Source: Excoecaria cochinchinensis (lineage: Eukaryota; Streptophyta; Magnoliopsida; Malpighiales; Euphorbiaceae). Taken from it: a stretch of DNA of 64,000 nt. A program made the position numbers and the translations under genes. The notes under the pieces were generated by a model. It made no database searches. It was not told the origin of the DNA and saw only the letters and a program-made list of their open reading frames with translations. The DNA is taken from positions 8,961,001-9,025,000 of the forward strand of contig CANTUQ010000055.1 of NCBI GenBank assembly GCA_947683425.1, read 5' to 3'. Below, piece after piece: positions 1 through 12,400 of the stretch. Numbering within the stretch: the first letter of the stretch is position 1; each line of letters opens with the position of its first letter.

Positions 1-744
1 GAATAAAATAAAAAGAATGTTTGATACCTTTGGGTATCTATGTGTTTATCATATAGAACCGATACTCTCAAGTATCTATGTGTACTCGTTATCCACTCAT
101 TATGATTAAGCAGGTGTTATTGAGTGCCTTTGTGCAAGAATTCTGAATGTGAATGCAATTAAATGAATTGGATATGTATGATGATATATCTTCATATATA
201 TATATAATTGTATGATTATCATGTGTTTTCTGTTACCGTCACTGGGAGTGGCGGTCATGCATTGTGTATTTCCCCACTAAGCGATTTCGCTTAGCACGGG
301 TGTTTATCCGTGCAGGTGTGGAAGGTTTTTGTACGCGTGTTCTGGGCGTGTCGCATCGGGAAGGCCAACGCAACTAGAGTTCTGAAGTTTTATAGTTTAG
401 GCTTTCCTTCTTTTGTATTAACCTAATGTTTTGTTAGCCTTTGAACTATGTATTATTTTGATGGCCCTTTTGGAACAGTGTATCTTGGGCTTTTGTAAAT
501 TGGTCTTTTTTTTGTAATCTGATGTAATATGTAAAGACCCATTTCTGTATATTAATAAGAGTACTCATTTTGTTCTATTATCCTCTTCTTTCTACTAAAG
601 TTTTTATTTGTACTGAATATGTAATTCTTTCGAATGTGATGGTGACATGTTTGTACTAGTGGGATGTGACACTCCTATCTATCGGGATACTTCTCGCTCT
701 AATCATGGAACAGAAGTATCCATGTTATAGGTTGGGGTGTGACA
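1..744 (+). mobile_element. 3' part of a chromovirus-type LTR
   Basis: The segment ends in GGGGTGTGACA, the 3' terminus expected for plant Ty3/gypsy LTRs that start TGTRACACCCC. It shares a block (277-312, a double hairpin) with the minus-strand solo LTR at 20061-22566, in the same order relative to the LTR end, so this copy reads on the plus strand. No primer-binding site follows position 744, so it is a 3' LTR or solo LTR whose 5' part lies outside the window. Lineage is inferred from terminal sequence only. Confidence 0.6.
277..312 (+). other. Two adjacent stem-loops inside the LTR
   Basis: CTAAGCG-ATTT-CGCTTAG (277-294) is followed directly by CACGGG-TGTTTA-TCCGTG (295-312). The same pair occurs in the minus-strand LTR at 20418-20453 with different loops. 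The stems are conserved, and one G-C pair there corresponds to a possible G-U pair here, which fits structure-level conservation in RNA. Function unknown. Confidence 0.6.
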
Positions 745-2200
745 AACTCCTAATGCCCTTTACACGGCGGTAAGGAACATTCATACCGCCGTGTACCACG
801 AAAATATCACAATGCAATTGGAAGGACTTACACGGCAGTAAGGAACGTCCATACCGCCGTGTACCACGGGAATCATCACTTACGTAAGTAGATACACGGC
901 GGTATGGAATTATCATACCGCCGTGTGAGGCGTAAAAATCCCAACAATTACGGCACTGGACAAGGGGAGCAAAATGTCAAGATTGTTGACCAGAGGCAAG
1001 TTACACGGCGGTGAGAGACTCTCGTACCGCCGTGTAACCTATTTGTGAACCAAATCTGCACAAAATCAAAGACTTTGAAGGCCACCTTTTGACTTTGAAC
1101 TTTGAACGGTTATTTAGGGACTGAAGATAGACAGAAAGGGGGTCGATTGGATTTTTGGAAACGAAGAGGGGAGATTTATTTTCTGCAACTTAAGATTGAG
1201 ATTTTTCATATAGTTTGAGAATTTAATTTAAGTTGTTGTTATTTTTAAATCTAGATTGAATAATCAGTGATAGAGGGAGGTTATTATCTATTTTTGAAGT
1301 TTTGAGAACAGATTGAACGGGAAGAACATCAATTTTATTATTGTAAGAATTTCATTTTCAGATCTCAAATGGGTAATATCAACTTTTCTCTATTTAATTC
1401 AGTTTTTATTTCCATTATGAGTGAGTAGTTCCTTTCTTGTTAAGGGATGTCTTGAATCGCCAATAATCATGTGAATGCTTTGTGTGGATTGATTTATGCA
1501 TATGCTTCAGTTTTATCTTCTTCAAATTTATCTGTTTTAGTTATTGAATTTAATGCAAGGTTTAAGATTGATCTGCTGTGATAATCTTTGATTGTATTCA
1601 TTTCATTAGCTTATATATAATCTGTTCTATTTCTATTGATTTTCACTGATTTGATTAATCCGGGAAGGTAGTTGAATCTGCAGATCTCTATTTTAATAGG
1701 TTCAGAATTGTATAAGATAATTGAGCTTTGATATCTTAATCCGGGATGGTAGGATCATCTAAGCTTAGGACTTAAGACCTGTTTCGATGCTATGATTTGT
1801 GCTGAATCCAGGGTGGTAGGTGCATATGTTAGAAAAGCTTGATCCGAAAGGCAGGCTATGGTATAGGCTAGGTTGTTCACGGATTTACATATGTTATTGA
1901 TAAGTTGAAGCATTTACATGGCATTATTGGGGAGGATGGGCATTCCTTGACAAGATCTTTTAAGTTATTTCATAAAATCTGTAGTAGTATTGATTCTTTT
2001 AATATTTTTGAATTAGTGATTTCATCAATTATATTCTTGAATTTATTTCTTAAATAATTTATCACATCAAACAATTGGGAATTCTTTAGCATACATTTAA
2101 TTGTTAAAATTTACACAACACAGTCCCTTGGGTTCGATAACTTGTGGTCTTAATTATACATCACTATATTACTTGCCGATTCAGTACACTTGCTGAGGTC
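745..2200 (+). mobile_element. Truncated gypsy-type LTR, plus strand
   Basis: The last about 80 bases (2120-2200, including the run ACTTGCCGATTCAGTACACT) match, in inverted orientation, the end of the LTR at 28938-30357. Both copies also carry several spaced motifs like TGAATCCGGNATGGTAGG (here about 1655-1860). The beginning of the LTR is missing: the chromovirus-type LTR abuts it at 744/745. The 3' boundary is approximate. Confidence 0.5.
761..1036. repeat. Four GC-rich palindromic hairpin repeats
   Basis: Four inverted repeats lie at 761-795, 829-863, 893-926 and 1002-1036. Each is built from TACACGGCGGTA and its complement TACCGCCGTGTA around an 11-bp spacer. Arms are nearly identical between copies while the DNA between them (33-75 bp) is unrelated. 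They lie in the upstream part of the LTR that ends near 2200. Confidence 0.85.
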
Positions 2201-2491
2201 GCGTCAGAGTACATTTGGATAGGAGGTTTAAGCTTAGGAAGGGATGATAGAGATAAAATCAAAGCGTTGGTTAACTCTTTTAAATATCATCCAGTCCTGA
2301 GGGAGCTTTTGGAAACTACTTGGTACATAGGAGATAGAGTTTATAAGAAATCTATCATCCATTTTTTGGCTAGAGTTGCCAAAAGAGGAGTGTTGAGGAG
2401 CAACATTCCATCTGTGATGAAATTAAGAAGTGGACGTAAAGTGCATCATCCATGGCTTCATCAGCGAACTTATGAGTTCATTATGAGTTGA
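2144..2491 (+). CDS. Unrecognised open frame after the LTR
   Basis: An open stretch of about 115 codons beginning in the LTR end and running into downstream sequence. It starts at GTG; the first ATG is far into the frame. I recognise no domain; the C-terminal part is basic (MKLRSGRKVHH). It could be remnant internal sequence of the element whose LTR precedes it, or chance. I assign no function. Confidence 0.2.
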   Translation: MVLIIHHYITCRFSTLAEVASEYIWIGGLSLGRDDRDKIKALVNSFKYHPVLRELLETTWYIGDRVYKKSIIHFLARVAKRGVLRSNIPSVMKLRSGRKVHHPWLHQRTYEFIMS

Positions 2492-2499
2492 TGAAGTTG

Positions 2500-3069
2500 G
2501 TCAAAGAATCAGTCCCTGCTTCAGTAAAGGCCTTGAGGAGATCTAGTTTTCTTTAGTAGTTGACATGAGTGTCAATTATAGTTAGGGTTTGATTTTATAG
2601 GATTTATGTTTCCGATTATTATTATTATTATTTGACATGTGTGTCTTATTTGAGGATTATTGGATTAATTTATTGGTTGAATGAATGAGTTTATTTCTTA
2701 TGGCATTTAATTATTTTTTAATAAATGTGTTTATTTTAAAATGTTAATTGCCTTGCAATATTTTATGAGTAAAATGTTTGCATGTTTATTAAGTAGAGAC
2801 TTAATAAAATAAAACCAATAAAAAAATCCCTCAAAAGTTTAAGAACTTAAATAATCTAATAATTCTGATTTACTATGCATGAAATCTTAACCTATAAAGT
2901 TGGACATTAGAACTTAGAAGGTAATTGGTACTCTAAGTAACCTTTTCGAATTTGAGTCTAATAGAAAACTTTATTAGGTTATTATTTCAGGTGTATAGTA
3001 AATTGCATGTATTGCCTTATCTCCCACTAATAACGTGCAACTTTGTTCCATTTGAATCAAATGATACAA
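2500..3069. other. AT-rich stretch, no gene seen
   Basis: Between the unrecognised frame and the copia polyprotein I see no LTR end and no primer-binding site. A 5' LTR for the copia element would be expected here but is not recognisable, so the 5' end was lost or is too diverged. Confidence 0.5.
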
Positions 3070-6000
3070 ATGGCATCTGCTTCCAAATCTATTATCGCTG
3101 AATTAAATAAATACTTGAAATTAAATGGCGACAACTATGAAATCTGGAGTATGAAGATCCAGTATTTGCTAGAGGAGTAAGAGGCTCTCAAAACCTTGAG
3201 TTCGGTTATGGCTGAACCTGAGGATGGCAACACGGCCCAGCATAGGCGGTACCGAGATGTATATCTGGCATGGAAGAAAAAGAATTCCACTGCTCGTATC
3301 ATTCTCCTGAGTGCTATGGAGGATGATATAACTAAGCAATTTCGCAAGTATCAGAACGCAATGGATCTGTGGATCGTTTTGCAGGAGAAGTTTGGAGGAG
3401 TGACTCTAACTAAGCTCCGATCTTTGACGATCAAGTTTGATACTTATCAGAAGAAGGCTGATCATTCAATGTGAAAACATCTCAGGAAGATGGAAAACAT
3501 GATGAGCAAGCTTAGTGAATATGGTCATAAGTTGACTGACAAGTAGCAGGTGCAAGCTGTCATCCGTTCCTTACCCAAGAGTTGGGAGCATATGAAAATA
3601 CAACTGACTCATATGAATAGTGTGAAGACATTTGAGGATATCGCACATCATTTGGAGCTAGAAGATGCCAGACTAGCATCGATTAAGGTCAATGCTGAAG
3701 TGCATGTGGCACAGTCCCGCTCTGGTGGAATGAGCTCCAACCAGAACAAAAGAAAGAGGTTCAAAAGTCGGGATAAGGAACCTGCCAAGAGAAATAAAAG
3801 GCAGAAGAAAGAACAAAATTCTAAGAGGTCCAAAGGCAAGAAAAAGATAAATATTTCAAAAGTGAAATGTTTTAACTGCCAACAGAAAGGACACTATGCA
3901 AGAGACTGCACTGTGCCCAATCAGGTACACTATTCTGACTCAAGAGTGAGTGAAATTTGTGTATCTAGTTCTGTATTACTAACTGAATTTCATCCTTTGT
4001 GGGTGGTTGATTTAGGAGCAACGGACCATGTAGCAAAGGATCGAGATGCCTTTGTAGAATTCCGGTGAATACCATATGGAGCAAAATATATATATGTGGG
4101 AAACGACGCAAGAGTGCCGGTTCGAGGGGTTGACGCATGTAGATTAGTCTTACGCAAAGGATGAACCTTACTCCTACATGATGTGCTTTATGGTCCAGAT
4201 ATTCGTAGGAATTTAGTTTCTGTTCTTGTGTTATTAAAACTTGGTTTTGATTTACACTTTAAAGATGACAGTGTGCACTTATGTTTGGATGATGTCTATT
4301 ATGGTTCTGGTTTTATTTCGAACAATTTCATTGTTTTGGATATTAATCCTAACTTTATGAATAATAATAGTTGTTCTTTAATCTCTTCTACTTCACATAA
4401 TAATGAGAATCATGTGAAATTATGGCATGCTAGATTAAACCATATTGGGCAAAATCGAATGAGTCGGTTAGCCAAAGCTGGTTTACTAGGTGATTTGAAT
4501 GAGGTCGAATTACCTACTTATGAGCATTGTCTTAAAGGAAGACTAGTGAGAAAACCGTTCGGAAAAGGAACTAGAGCTGAATTTTCATTGCAATTAATTC
4601 ATTCTGACGTTTGTGGTCCAATGAATGTGAGTGCAAGGCATGGGGCCTACTACTTCATCACATTTATAGATGACTATAAAAGGTATGCTCATGTCTACTT
4701 GATTTCTCACAAGTCAGAAGCATTGAGCTACTTCAAAACTTTTATGAACTTAGTTGAGAATCAATTAGATAAAAAGATCAAAGCTTTAAGAACTGACCGA
4801 GGTCGAAAATATCTTTCAGATGAATTTAAAGCTTTGTGTGATGAAAAAGGGATTGAACATCAGTTGTCCATTCCCAGAACTCCACAACAAAACGGTATTG
4901 CGAAAAGGAGAAATAGGACTCTCCTTGATATGGTTAGATCTATAATGGCAGAAGCAAATTTGCCCATCTCCTATTGGGGAGATGCTTTACTTACTACCAC
5001 ATATGTTCTAAACCGAGTGCCCTCAAAATCTATCACATCCACACCTTATGAGTTGTGGACTGGTCGGCAGCCTGACCTAAGCCATCTACGACCTTGGGGT
5101 TGTGCTGCTTACGTCCATGATACCTCAAGTAAATTTGGTAAATTGGGACCAAGAGGTAAAAAGAGTATCTTTGTGAGATATTCTGAAGTATCAAAAGGAT
5201 ACGTATTCATGGGTGAGCAAGAGAATGGTTCTGTGACTGAATTTGAATCACGAAACGTCATATTCTTGGAAAATGAGTTTCCAAAGTTGGGCGAAGTGAA
5301 TCAAGATTTCACTTTCAATGAAACTCAGGAAGATGAACCGTCAGGATCACTCCATCCGAGTGGGAGGGAATTAGAGGAAGAAGGTCAAGATCTTCCTCCT
5401 CTACATGATCCAGATGTTCGAGACCCTGATTTGAGTGGGAGCATTCCTGACTCCAGTGAGAGCATGGAACATGGTCCCAGTGGGAGTATTCCAAATTACG
5501 ATGAATATATGAGACATGTTTATCAAGATTCGGAACTACGTAAATCTAAAAGGGTAAGTGTTCCTTGCCGACGATTTGAGATCGAAGGCTTGAACGAAGC
5601 CCTTTTAGTTAACCCACATGACGATGAAGAGCCTAAAAATACCAAAGAGGCCTTCTCAAGCCCAGCTAAATAAAAATGGATCAATGCAATGGAAGAAGAA
5701 ATAGCATCTATGAGATCAAACCGTGTTTGGGAACTGGTTGATCTACCGGAAGGACGCAAACCGATTGGGAACAAATGGATTCTCAAGGTAAAGCAAAAAG
5801 CTGATGGAAGTATCGAAAGATACAAAGCTCGGCTGGTCGCTAAGGGGTTCACACAACAGGAAGGGATTGACTATGAGGAGACTTTCTCCCCTGTTGTAAG
5901 ATTTACGTCTATAAGATTAATTCTTGCCATAGTGGCGAGTTTAGACCTAGAGCTACATCAAATGGATGTAAAGACTGCTTTTCTCAATGGAGAACTGAAT

Positions 6001-6321
6001 GAAGAAATCTACATGGAACAACCTGTAGGTTTCATCGAAAAAGGCAGCGAACATAAGGTTTACCGATTAAAAAGATCAATCTATGGCCTGAAACAGTCTT
6101 CTAGACAATCGTCGATAGCTTACACAAAAGATCCGAAATTTCATAGTAGGACTAAGCATATCGACATTATGTATCATTATATAAGAGATGTAGTTGCACG
6201 AGGAGATGTGAACTTACAGTACATATCTACGCATCATATGATTGCAGATCCGTTGACTAAACCTATAACGAAAGATGTGTTTGAGAGACACATTAGATTT
6301 CAGGGTTTGCATAGAATTTGA
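3070..6321 (+). pseudogene. Ty1/copia gag-pol polyprotein, defective
   Basis: From ATG 3070 to the stop at 6319-6321 the reading frame never shifts. In order: copia-type gag with a CCHC knuckle (CFNCQQKGHYARDC, about 3867-3908), aspartic protease (WVVDLGATDHV, 4000-4032), GAG-pre-integrase and integrase (about 4180-5070), then RT from about 5689 ending at YGLKQSSRQ and joined to the end of RNase H (KHIDIMYHYI). Six in-frame stops (3178, 3472, 3544, 4066, 4162, 5671) break it. The protease DSG is DLG, the integrase catalytic Glu is Lys (codon 4903-4905), and the first zinc-site Cys of the integrase is Tyr. A deletion near 6110 removed the YVDD half of RT and most of RNase H. Family expectations are from general knowledge of copia elements. 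It cannot be functional. Confidence 0.92.
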
Positions 6322-7830
6322 TGTGTATTGACTTTATTTTTGTAATCCCTTAACATTATTATTTGTGAATAATAATAAAGTTCATTGTTGGCAATACATG
6401 AGTGTAAATGTTTAATATGTGAACATTTACTGTTAATTATTTGAGTTTGAGCATGTTAGACAGAGAAGTAGCCCACTCACAAGGGTGTTTACCTTGGTTT
6501 TGTCAATGAGTTGGCAAAGACTAAGATGAGGCAATTTTTGAACAAATGAGTATGCTCGAGAGCCTGTTCAAAATAAAAGTGCCGTCTTGCAGAAATTACA
6601 AGATATGTCTTGTTAAGGCACAAGATACAGTCATACATGAGGTTGTATGCTTTGGATTGAGATCCAAAATAAGGATTGTATGGAATCCGATGGTTAGTTA
6701 TATGTAACTACCATGTTCTGTCTTAAAAGTCAGAAGTAGTTCTTATGTAAGCGAACTAAAGTTGGGTATTTCGATGTATCGCAACCTTATGCTTCTGTAT
6801 GGTATTTAATATACACATTATTTAAATGTGAGACATGCGCTCCTTTAAGGGAAGGAAGGACCACCATAACACACGTTTTATACCGTGTGTGCTTAATTGA
6901 CCAAAGGGATGGGAATTTAATACTATTGATCTCAACTTTTCCTATTATGAGACCCTGTTTATAAATTGACCCCTAGAACCCTTAACTTATCCCTGAAGTA
7001 TGGTTCAATGTGGCTAGCTTGGTTAGTGTCCAAGAGGTCTGGGAAAAATTTGGGCCTGGCGGATCTAACTAGAAAAATGAGTTGAATCATGATGGATGGC
7101 ATATAGTAAGAGGGGAAGATAACCTTTTGATCACATTCATAAGAATTCGTGGTTCACCGATATGTCTATTATTGTTTCTATGAGTAGAAACATAATAGTG
7201 AACACGAATGACGTTTTATGAGATCATGAGTTAAAACGGTGATTGTGAGAAGGTGGTCTAGGGTTAGGCATACGTGAAATAAAAGGATCGCCTTTTTCGA
7301 GAAGTTATATATCCCTAACAGGTGTATAGCAATAGTGCTCTCGAGGTATGCTGGTCACACAATCTATTAGTCTGTATAATTGAAGATTATATATATGGAA
7401 TGTGTTCCGTCATGTGCGAATGGGAGATGATAGAGTTGGGATACGCCCATGACTCTATAAAGGATTGAGTTCCTATCCAGATTAAATTGAGTTATTTAAT
7501 CTGAATTAAATTACCAAATCCTATCTCAGAAAGGATTCTGAGTTAAATTAGGGATAAGTCTCTAGCCTTTAGGACCTCTATAAATAGAGGTGAGATCCTC
7601 ATAATTTGGTAACAAGAAAACGTATACGCCGCAAGGCTGCTCGTTCCCACTCACTTTATTTGTGTTAATCTTTCAGGGACTTCTAGATTGTGATCTAGCT
7701 GCTATTATCCCGAGTGGGTAAAAGCCAGACCGGTGACCAATAAAAGAAGATTCTTGTACCGTTTCCGCAACGAAAATTACGCGATACAATAAGTACGTAT
7801 TATTTACTTCTTTTATTTCTCCATTATTTT
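6322..7830 (+). mobile_element. Probable 3' UTR and 3' LTR region of the copia element
   Basis: No coding frame is present. A purine-rich tract (about 7111-7124) is a possible polypurine tract, and TATAAATA at 7579-7586 followed by about 250 bases of unique sequence looks like the promoter and R/U5 part of an LTR. No second LTR copy is available for comparison, so boundaries are estimates. Confidence 0.4.
7579..7586 (+). promoter_or_regulatory. TATA box in the putative copia LTR
   Basis: TATAAATA lies in CTCTATAAATAGAGG, itself a short palindrome, downstream of the copia coding region. Its position fits an LTR promoter. Confidence 0.4.
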
Positions 7831-9083
7831 TCCATCACTATTGAAATAGGATTTTGTACTGAACAGATGTAATTAAGTTAGTAGTTTAAAATGTTTCAAT
7901 GTGGTTTAAGCAGAAAATCCTTGTATTATATGTAGTTAATTTAGAAATGAGTATATTATGCTACGGACATGTATGGTATTATGGTTTAAACTTATATAAT
8001 TGGAATAAATATCGAATGATGATAGATATGTGGATTTCTTGGAATTTATGGTTTGATATATAATAGAGAATGGAAAAAAATAAAACTTGTGTTGGAGTTT
8101 GATATGGAATTTCAGAGTAGATATATGATTCTGGAAGTGTAAAAGAAAATTTTCTCTGCAGAAGTTCGGCCATATTATGAGGAGACTGCCGAAATTTTAT
8201 TAAAAATATATAGTAGTAAATCTGGAATAATCGTAGTATAAAAAGAAATTTTGCTATTCATATATTTGTGAGCTATCGAATAGTTTATATCATTTTCATT
8301 CGATTCGTTTATCTAATCGGGTGTAAGGTGTTATAAAAAGAATATGAAGGAATAATTTAGTACCTAATATCAAAACATTAGGGCAAATTAACTGTAAAAT
8401 AAATGATAAGAGCAAATAAGCTCATTTAACAAAACTTTAGGTGCAAATCAAAACTATCCTAAAAAAAATAATCTCACAAATCTTAATTCATTTATAATCC
8501 GATTCGATTATGACTCAATCTATTTATAACCCATATCCAATTGTAATGATTCAATGTAATTCAATCCAATCTGTTTTTAACCCTCAACATTTTGACTTAT
8601 TTATGATTCAACTTGTCATATGATTCAATTTAAATTCATCCAATCCTATCTATATTGCAGCGAAATATTGCATTAGGTGTATATAGACAAACGTTGATCA
8701 TAAACTTTGCCCTACCAACTATTTTACCTTTAACAGTATGTACTGAAATTTTTTAAAACTTCTGAACTTTTATATATTTTATTTGACACCCAAAATTTAA
8801 TTATAACAATTTTAATATAATTAAAATTCAACTGCAAAATAAAATACTTAAAAAGTTTTATAAAAGTTTTAAAAATTAAATTTAGATGCTAAATAAGATA
8901 TTTAAAAAATTCAAAATTCAGGTGTAATTTTATGTATTAAATCTTTAAAAAAAAGATTGAGATTTCTGTTTTCTTGGGAAGGAACAAAAGCACTTCATGT
9001 CAAAACTAAACTTGGTTTAGAAATAGATAGCACATGTTTGTGCTGCAATGAACAATTACATGATCTCACTCATGTATTTTTCT
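7831..9083. other. AT-rich intergenic DNA, no gene seen
   Basis: Low-complexity AT-rich sequence with scattered ATTCAAT-type motifs around 8480-8660. I see no coding frame with protein-like composition and no element boundary I can defend. Confidence 0.5.
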
Positions 9084-9089
9084 TTTATT
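9084..9089 (-). terminator. Candidate poly(A) signal of the host gene
   Basis: AATAAA on the minus strand, about 275 bases past the stop codon of the five-exon gene. Plant poly(A) signals are loose, so this is a position-based guess. A run of 23 A follows on the plus strand at 9119-9141. Confidence 0.3.
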
Positions 9090-9362
9090 TTTCAATACTA
9101 TGAGCTTATTTTTATCATAAAAAAAAAAAAAAAAAAAAAAAGACCCCTTCTCAGTTTCCACCCCTCAACTCCCCTCACACCTTGGCCCAACCATTACCAA
9201 TTCAATAGACAACATCTCCATCAACACTATGGCCCTCATTCATCCAATAATGCGGGATAAAACTAGAGTTTTGTGAACATCATAACATATGTGAAAATAT
9301 GACCATAGCATATGAAGCATCATTCTGTAGCATTTATCTGATGTCTTCTTACACTGATAACC

Positions 9363-9483
9363 TCACTTTGGTCGCCTTCGGTATGGATATAGTATGTCAT
9401 CCATACTCTCTTTAATGTAATTCCCCACTCTTCGCATGTTTCTAGCCACTCCTGATGCTACGAGGTTAGCATTCCTAGTAAAC
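9363..9483 (-). CDS. Exon 5 of the host gene (stop codon)
   Basis: Acceptor ctgcag. The first base completes an Arg codon; then 39 sense codons, FTRNANLVASGVARNMRRVG onward, to a TGA stop at 9363-9365. Intron 4 is 97 bp, a typical short plant intron. Confidence 0.88.
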
Positions 9484-12400
9484 CTGCAGTTTTCCACCAA
9501 ATAAAATAAATAAAAAGATATTTACATATAGTAATTAGTGCGTTGACACATCTTCGCCTCATTGAAAGGATTTTGCTTACCTGCTTAGGAAGTCATCTCC
9601 TGCCGCATGCACTGGTTTATGCGTTCGAGGCTGAGGAAATTCACGGCCATCTACAATTGCCAAATATTAACGAACATATCATTAAAATGCAAAAGAATCA
9701 GCTATACAATCATTTTCATCTCTTCATTCCGACAAAAACTTCATCTCTCCAGATGCAATAATAAACACAACCGACAAAAATGTTACAGGCAAGTATATAC
9801 AAAGAGAATTAAATTGCAAGCCAGTTAGGAACAAAGCCTTGGCCCATCTATAACTGATAAAAAGGCTTAGGTTAGTAAATTAACTAACTAGAAGAGCACC
9901 TCGCTAATTTGTTACATTTAAAAACACCTAAATCATCTTCAATCTAACTCCCACAGTGTCCAACACTAAATCAGAGAAGGACGTCTAGACTAACAACCTC
10001 TAATGATTTTCATAAAGAGCGGCATAGAATTGGAGATGCTACACAACCCAATTAAAGTAGCTCAATTGTGCACTGCTAAAAAAGCATCATGACAGTTTGT
10101 AGCCATTTAATTATCTGTCCCCTCAAATTGCAAAATCCATCTTTAAATCAATACAAAAAAATTATTCACTTGCTCCAACCGATCCATAGCAATTCATTTA
10201 TTCTCAGAAATTAGAACTTTCTTGAACACCAAATAAACCCCTAATTTTTTCTCTTTTAGTTCATTCTGAACGCTGAATTTTACATGTGTTAAAGACTAAG
10301 TGAAATTAACTTTATTTTTTATGTTCTTAAGTATGCACCAAAACAAGTTGAAGGCCATTATCCAATTGTAACCTAGCAGAGAAGGTTCCTAAAAAGAGAA
10401 ATCTAAGAGACAATCCAAATCCCACCCTTTTGCAGATCCACATTACATGCCTCTTTTGATGCCTTAAGTCTGCAACAGTCTAGATTGGTCATTGGAGTAT
10501 TCATGCTTGGAGCTAAGTTATATTGGAACATGTTTGAATTTTTGTGATTCATGATTTCAGTCCAAGGACTTTTTCTTTCGAGAAATAATCCACTTGATAT
10601 TGGTATAAATCTGAATCCCTTTATATCTAGAAAGATGGATTAGATTCCAGAAGAGAACCATGACAGTGGTTGGCATATCATTAAATCAAAAATTGCATAA
10701 TAGTAAAGATAGCTTTTGTAGACACCGGATCCCAAGCTTAGATTAAAATTATCCAATGAAAATGATATTATTCATGTTACAAGTGGAGAATGTAAGTGCC
10801 GGTTTTCGTCTTTGGTTTTCATAATTTTTTAAAAGGTTTTTACTCGGGCTTAGCCCTTTTGTGTTTTTTCGGAGCTGAAATAAGGTTTTAATTGCAAAAT
10901 TTGGCATATTGGTTGACAGATGCCTGTCTCTCAAGGAGAGAGACCCGTCTGTCACCTATTTGCTCTGTCCGCCTCTCGCTGGCAGGCTCTATCTGTCTCC
11001 CTTTTTTCCCGTGACTCGCTGAGTTGCACCCGTAACTCATTGAGTCACGGGCACAAGTCAGTCGAGTCATAACAAAAAGGGCACGAGTCACGGGCACAAG
11101 TCAATCGACTCATAACAAAAAGGCACATTTATAATTTCAACTTTATTTTTCACTGTCGCCCGTCTGTGGCGTTTTCACAGCGGGAAAATGTGGGAGAGAT
11201 CTTGATTGTAAAATAGAATCTTTTAAAACAAATTTGGGATGCAATTTAGAGAGATTTTCGGGATCAGATTTTGGGAGAGATTTGAGGAGAGATTTCCTCT
11301 CCAAAAATCAATGGAATAAAAAACCAAGCACAGAAGGAGGTTTTCTTTAGGAAAAGGGAGTCTTCGAAAAGACAAAGAAAAAAGGAGAGAGGTAAGAGAA
11401 CATATTTCTTTCTCTAAGAAATTTTTTTCTTCCTGTGAAATTTAAGGAAAGGATACAAGGCATGGTTCTCCTTGTTTCTCGTAACCAAACACACTGAGGG
11501 CAATATACCGAGCTCAATTCTCTATTTTTTTCTTGTTTAAAATCCATCAAGCAACATGTAAAATGTCTTTCAGTTCCATTGATTTGTTGGATTTCTGTGA
11601 TTTCGTATTATTTTGCATGTTTAGATATTTCCTCTAGATTTATTATGCCAGGATTAATTAAAAATAATTATGAATTATGAATCATGTAGAAAAACATGTT
11701 TATAGGTTTTTATCCCTTAATGCATTTTTTTTTTTATTTTGTTATTTTTAGTTTTTCATGATTTAAATAAGTTTATGGAATTCTAGAAGTGATTTTATTA
11801 TGTTTTTAGGTTATTAAAGGAGTCTTAGATTTATTTTTTGCATGAAAATGGCATAATTCCACATTCTGCTCTAGGGATTGCGCTCAGAGCGCGAGTCACG
11901 GGAAAGAAGGCCGAGCAATGCCCGTCACTCACAGCGAACGACAGGATGTAGTGGGGCTTTCCTTCTCGTCGCTTGCACCTTGACCGCCCGTCCCTCCTTT
12001 CCGGGCCATCCGTGACTCTCTAATCTGATTCTTTTCATGCATGCTTGTCCCTTTTATTGTCCCCTTTATGCTACATTACATGATTTATTTTAATTTCGTT
12101 TTTTTACCATGCAATCTTATTTTTCTATTATTTATATGGTCTCTGTCCTCTTATTTTATTTATATTTTTTGTAATTTCAGTATGCATTTATTTATCTATT
12201 TAGGTATTTGTTTATTTATTTATCGTGTTTCTAATTTATTTATTTTTCTATCTTTTTTGACCCAAATACCTCGCATACATGTGTTTCCCAATGAATGGAA
12301 ATTCGAAAGCCTAGGATGCAATGGATTATAGTAATTTTTTGTACTTTATTTATTTTCAATTTTTTAGTTTGCCTTTCTTTGATTTGGGTTTATAATAATA

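Noticed and set aside
2206..2240. EYIWIGG resembles a glutamine synthetase N-terminal motif.
   Set aside because: The match stops after seven residues; the following sequence (LSLGRDDRDKIKALV) and the rest of the frame show nothing of that enzyme, and it starts within an LTR end.
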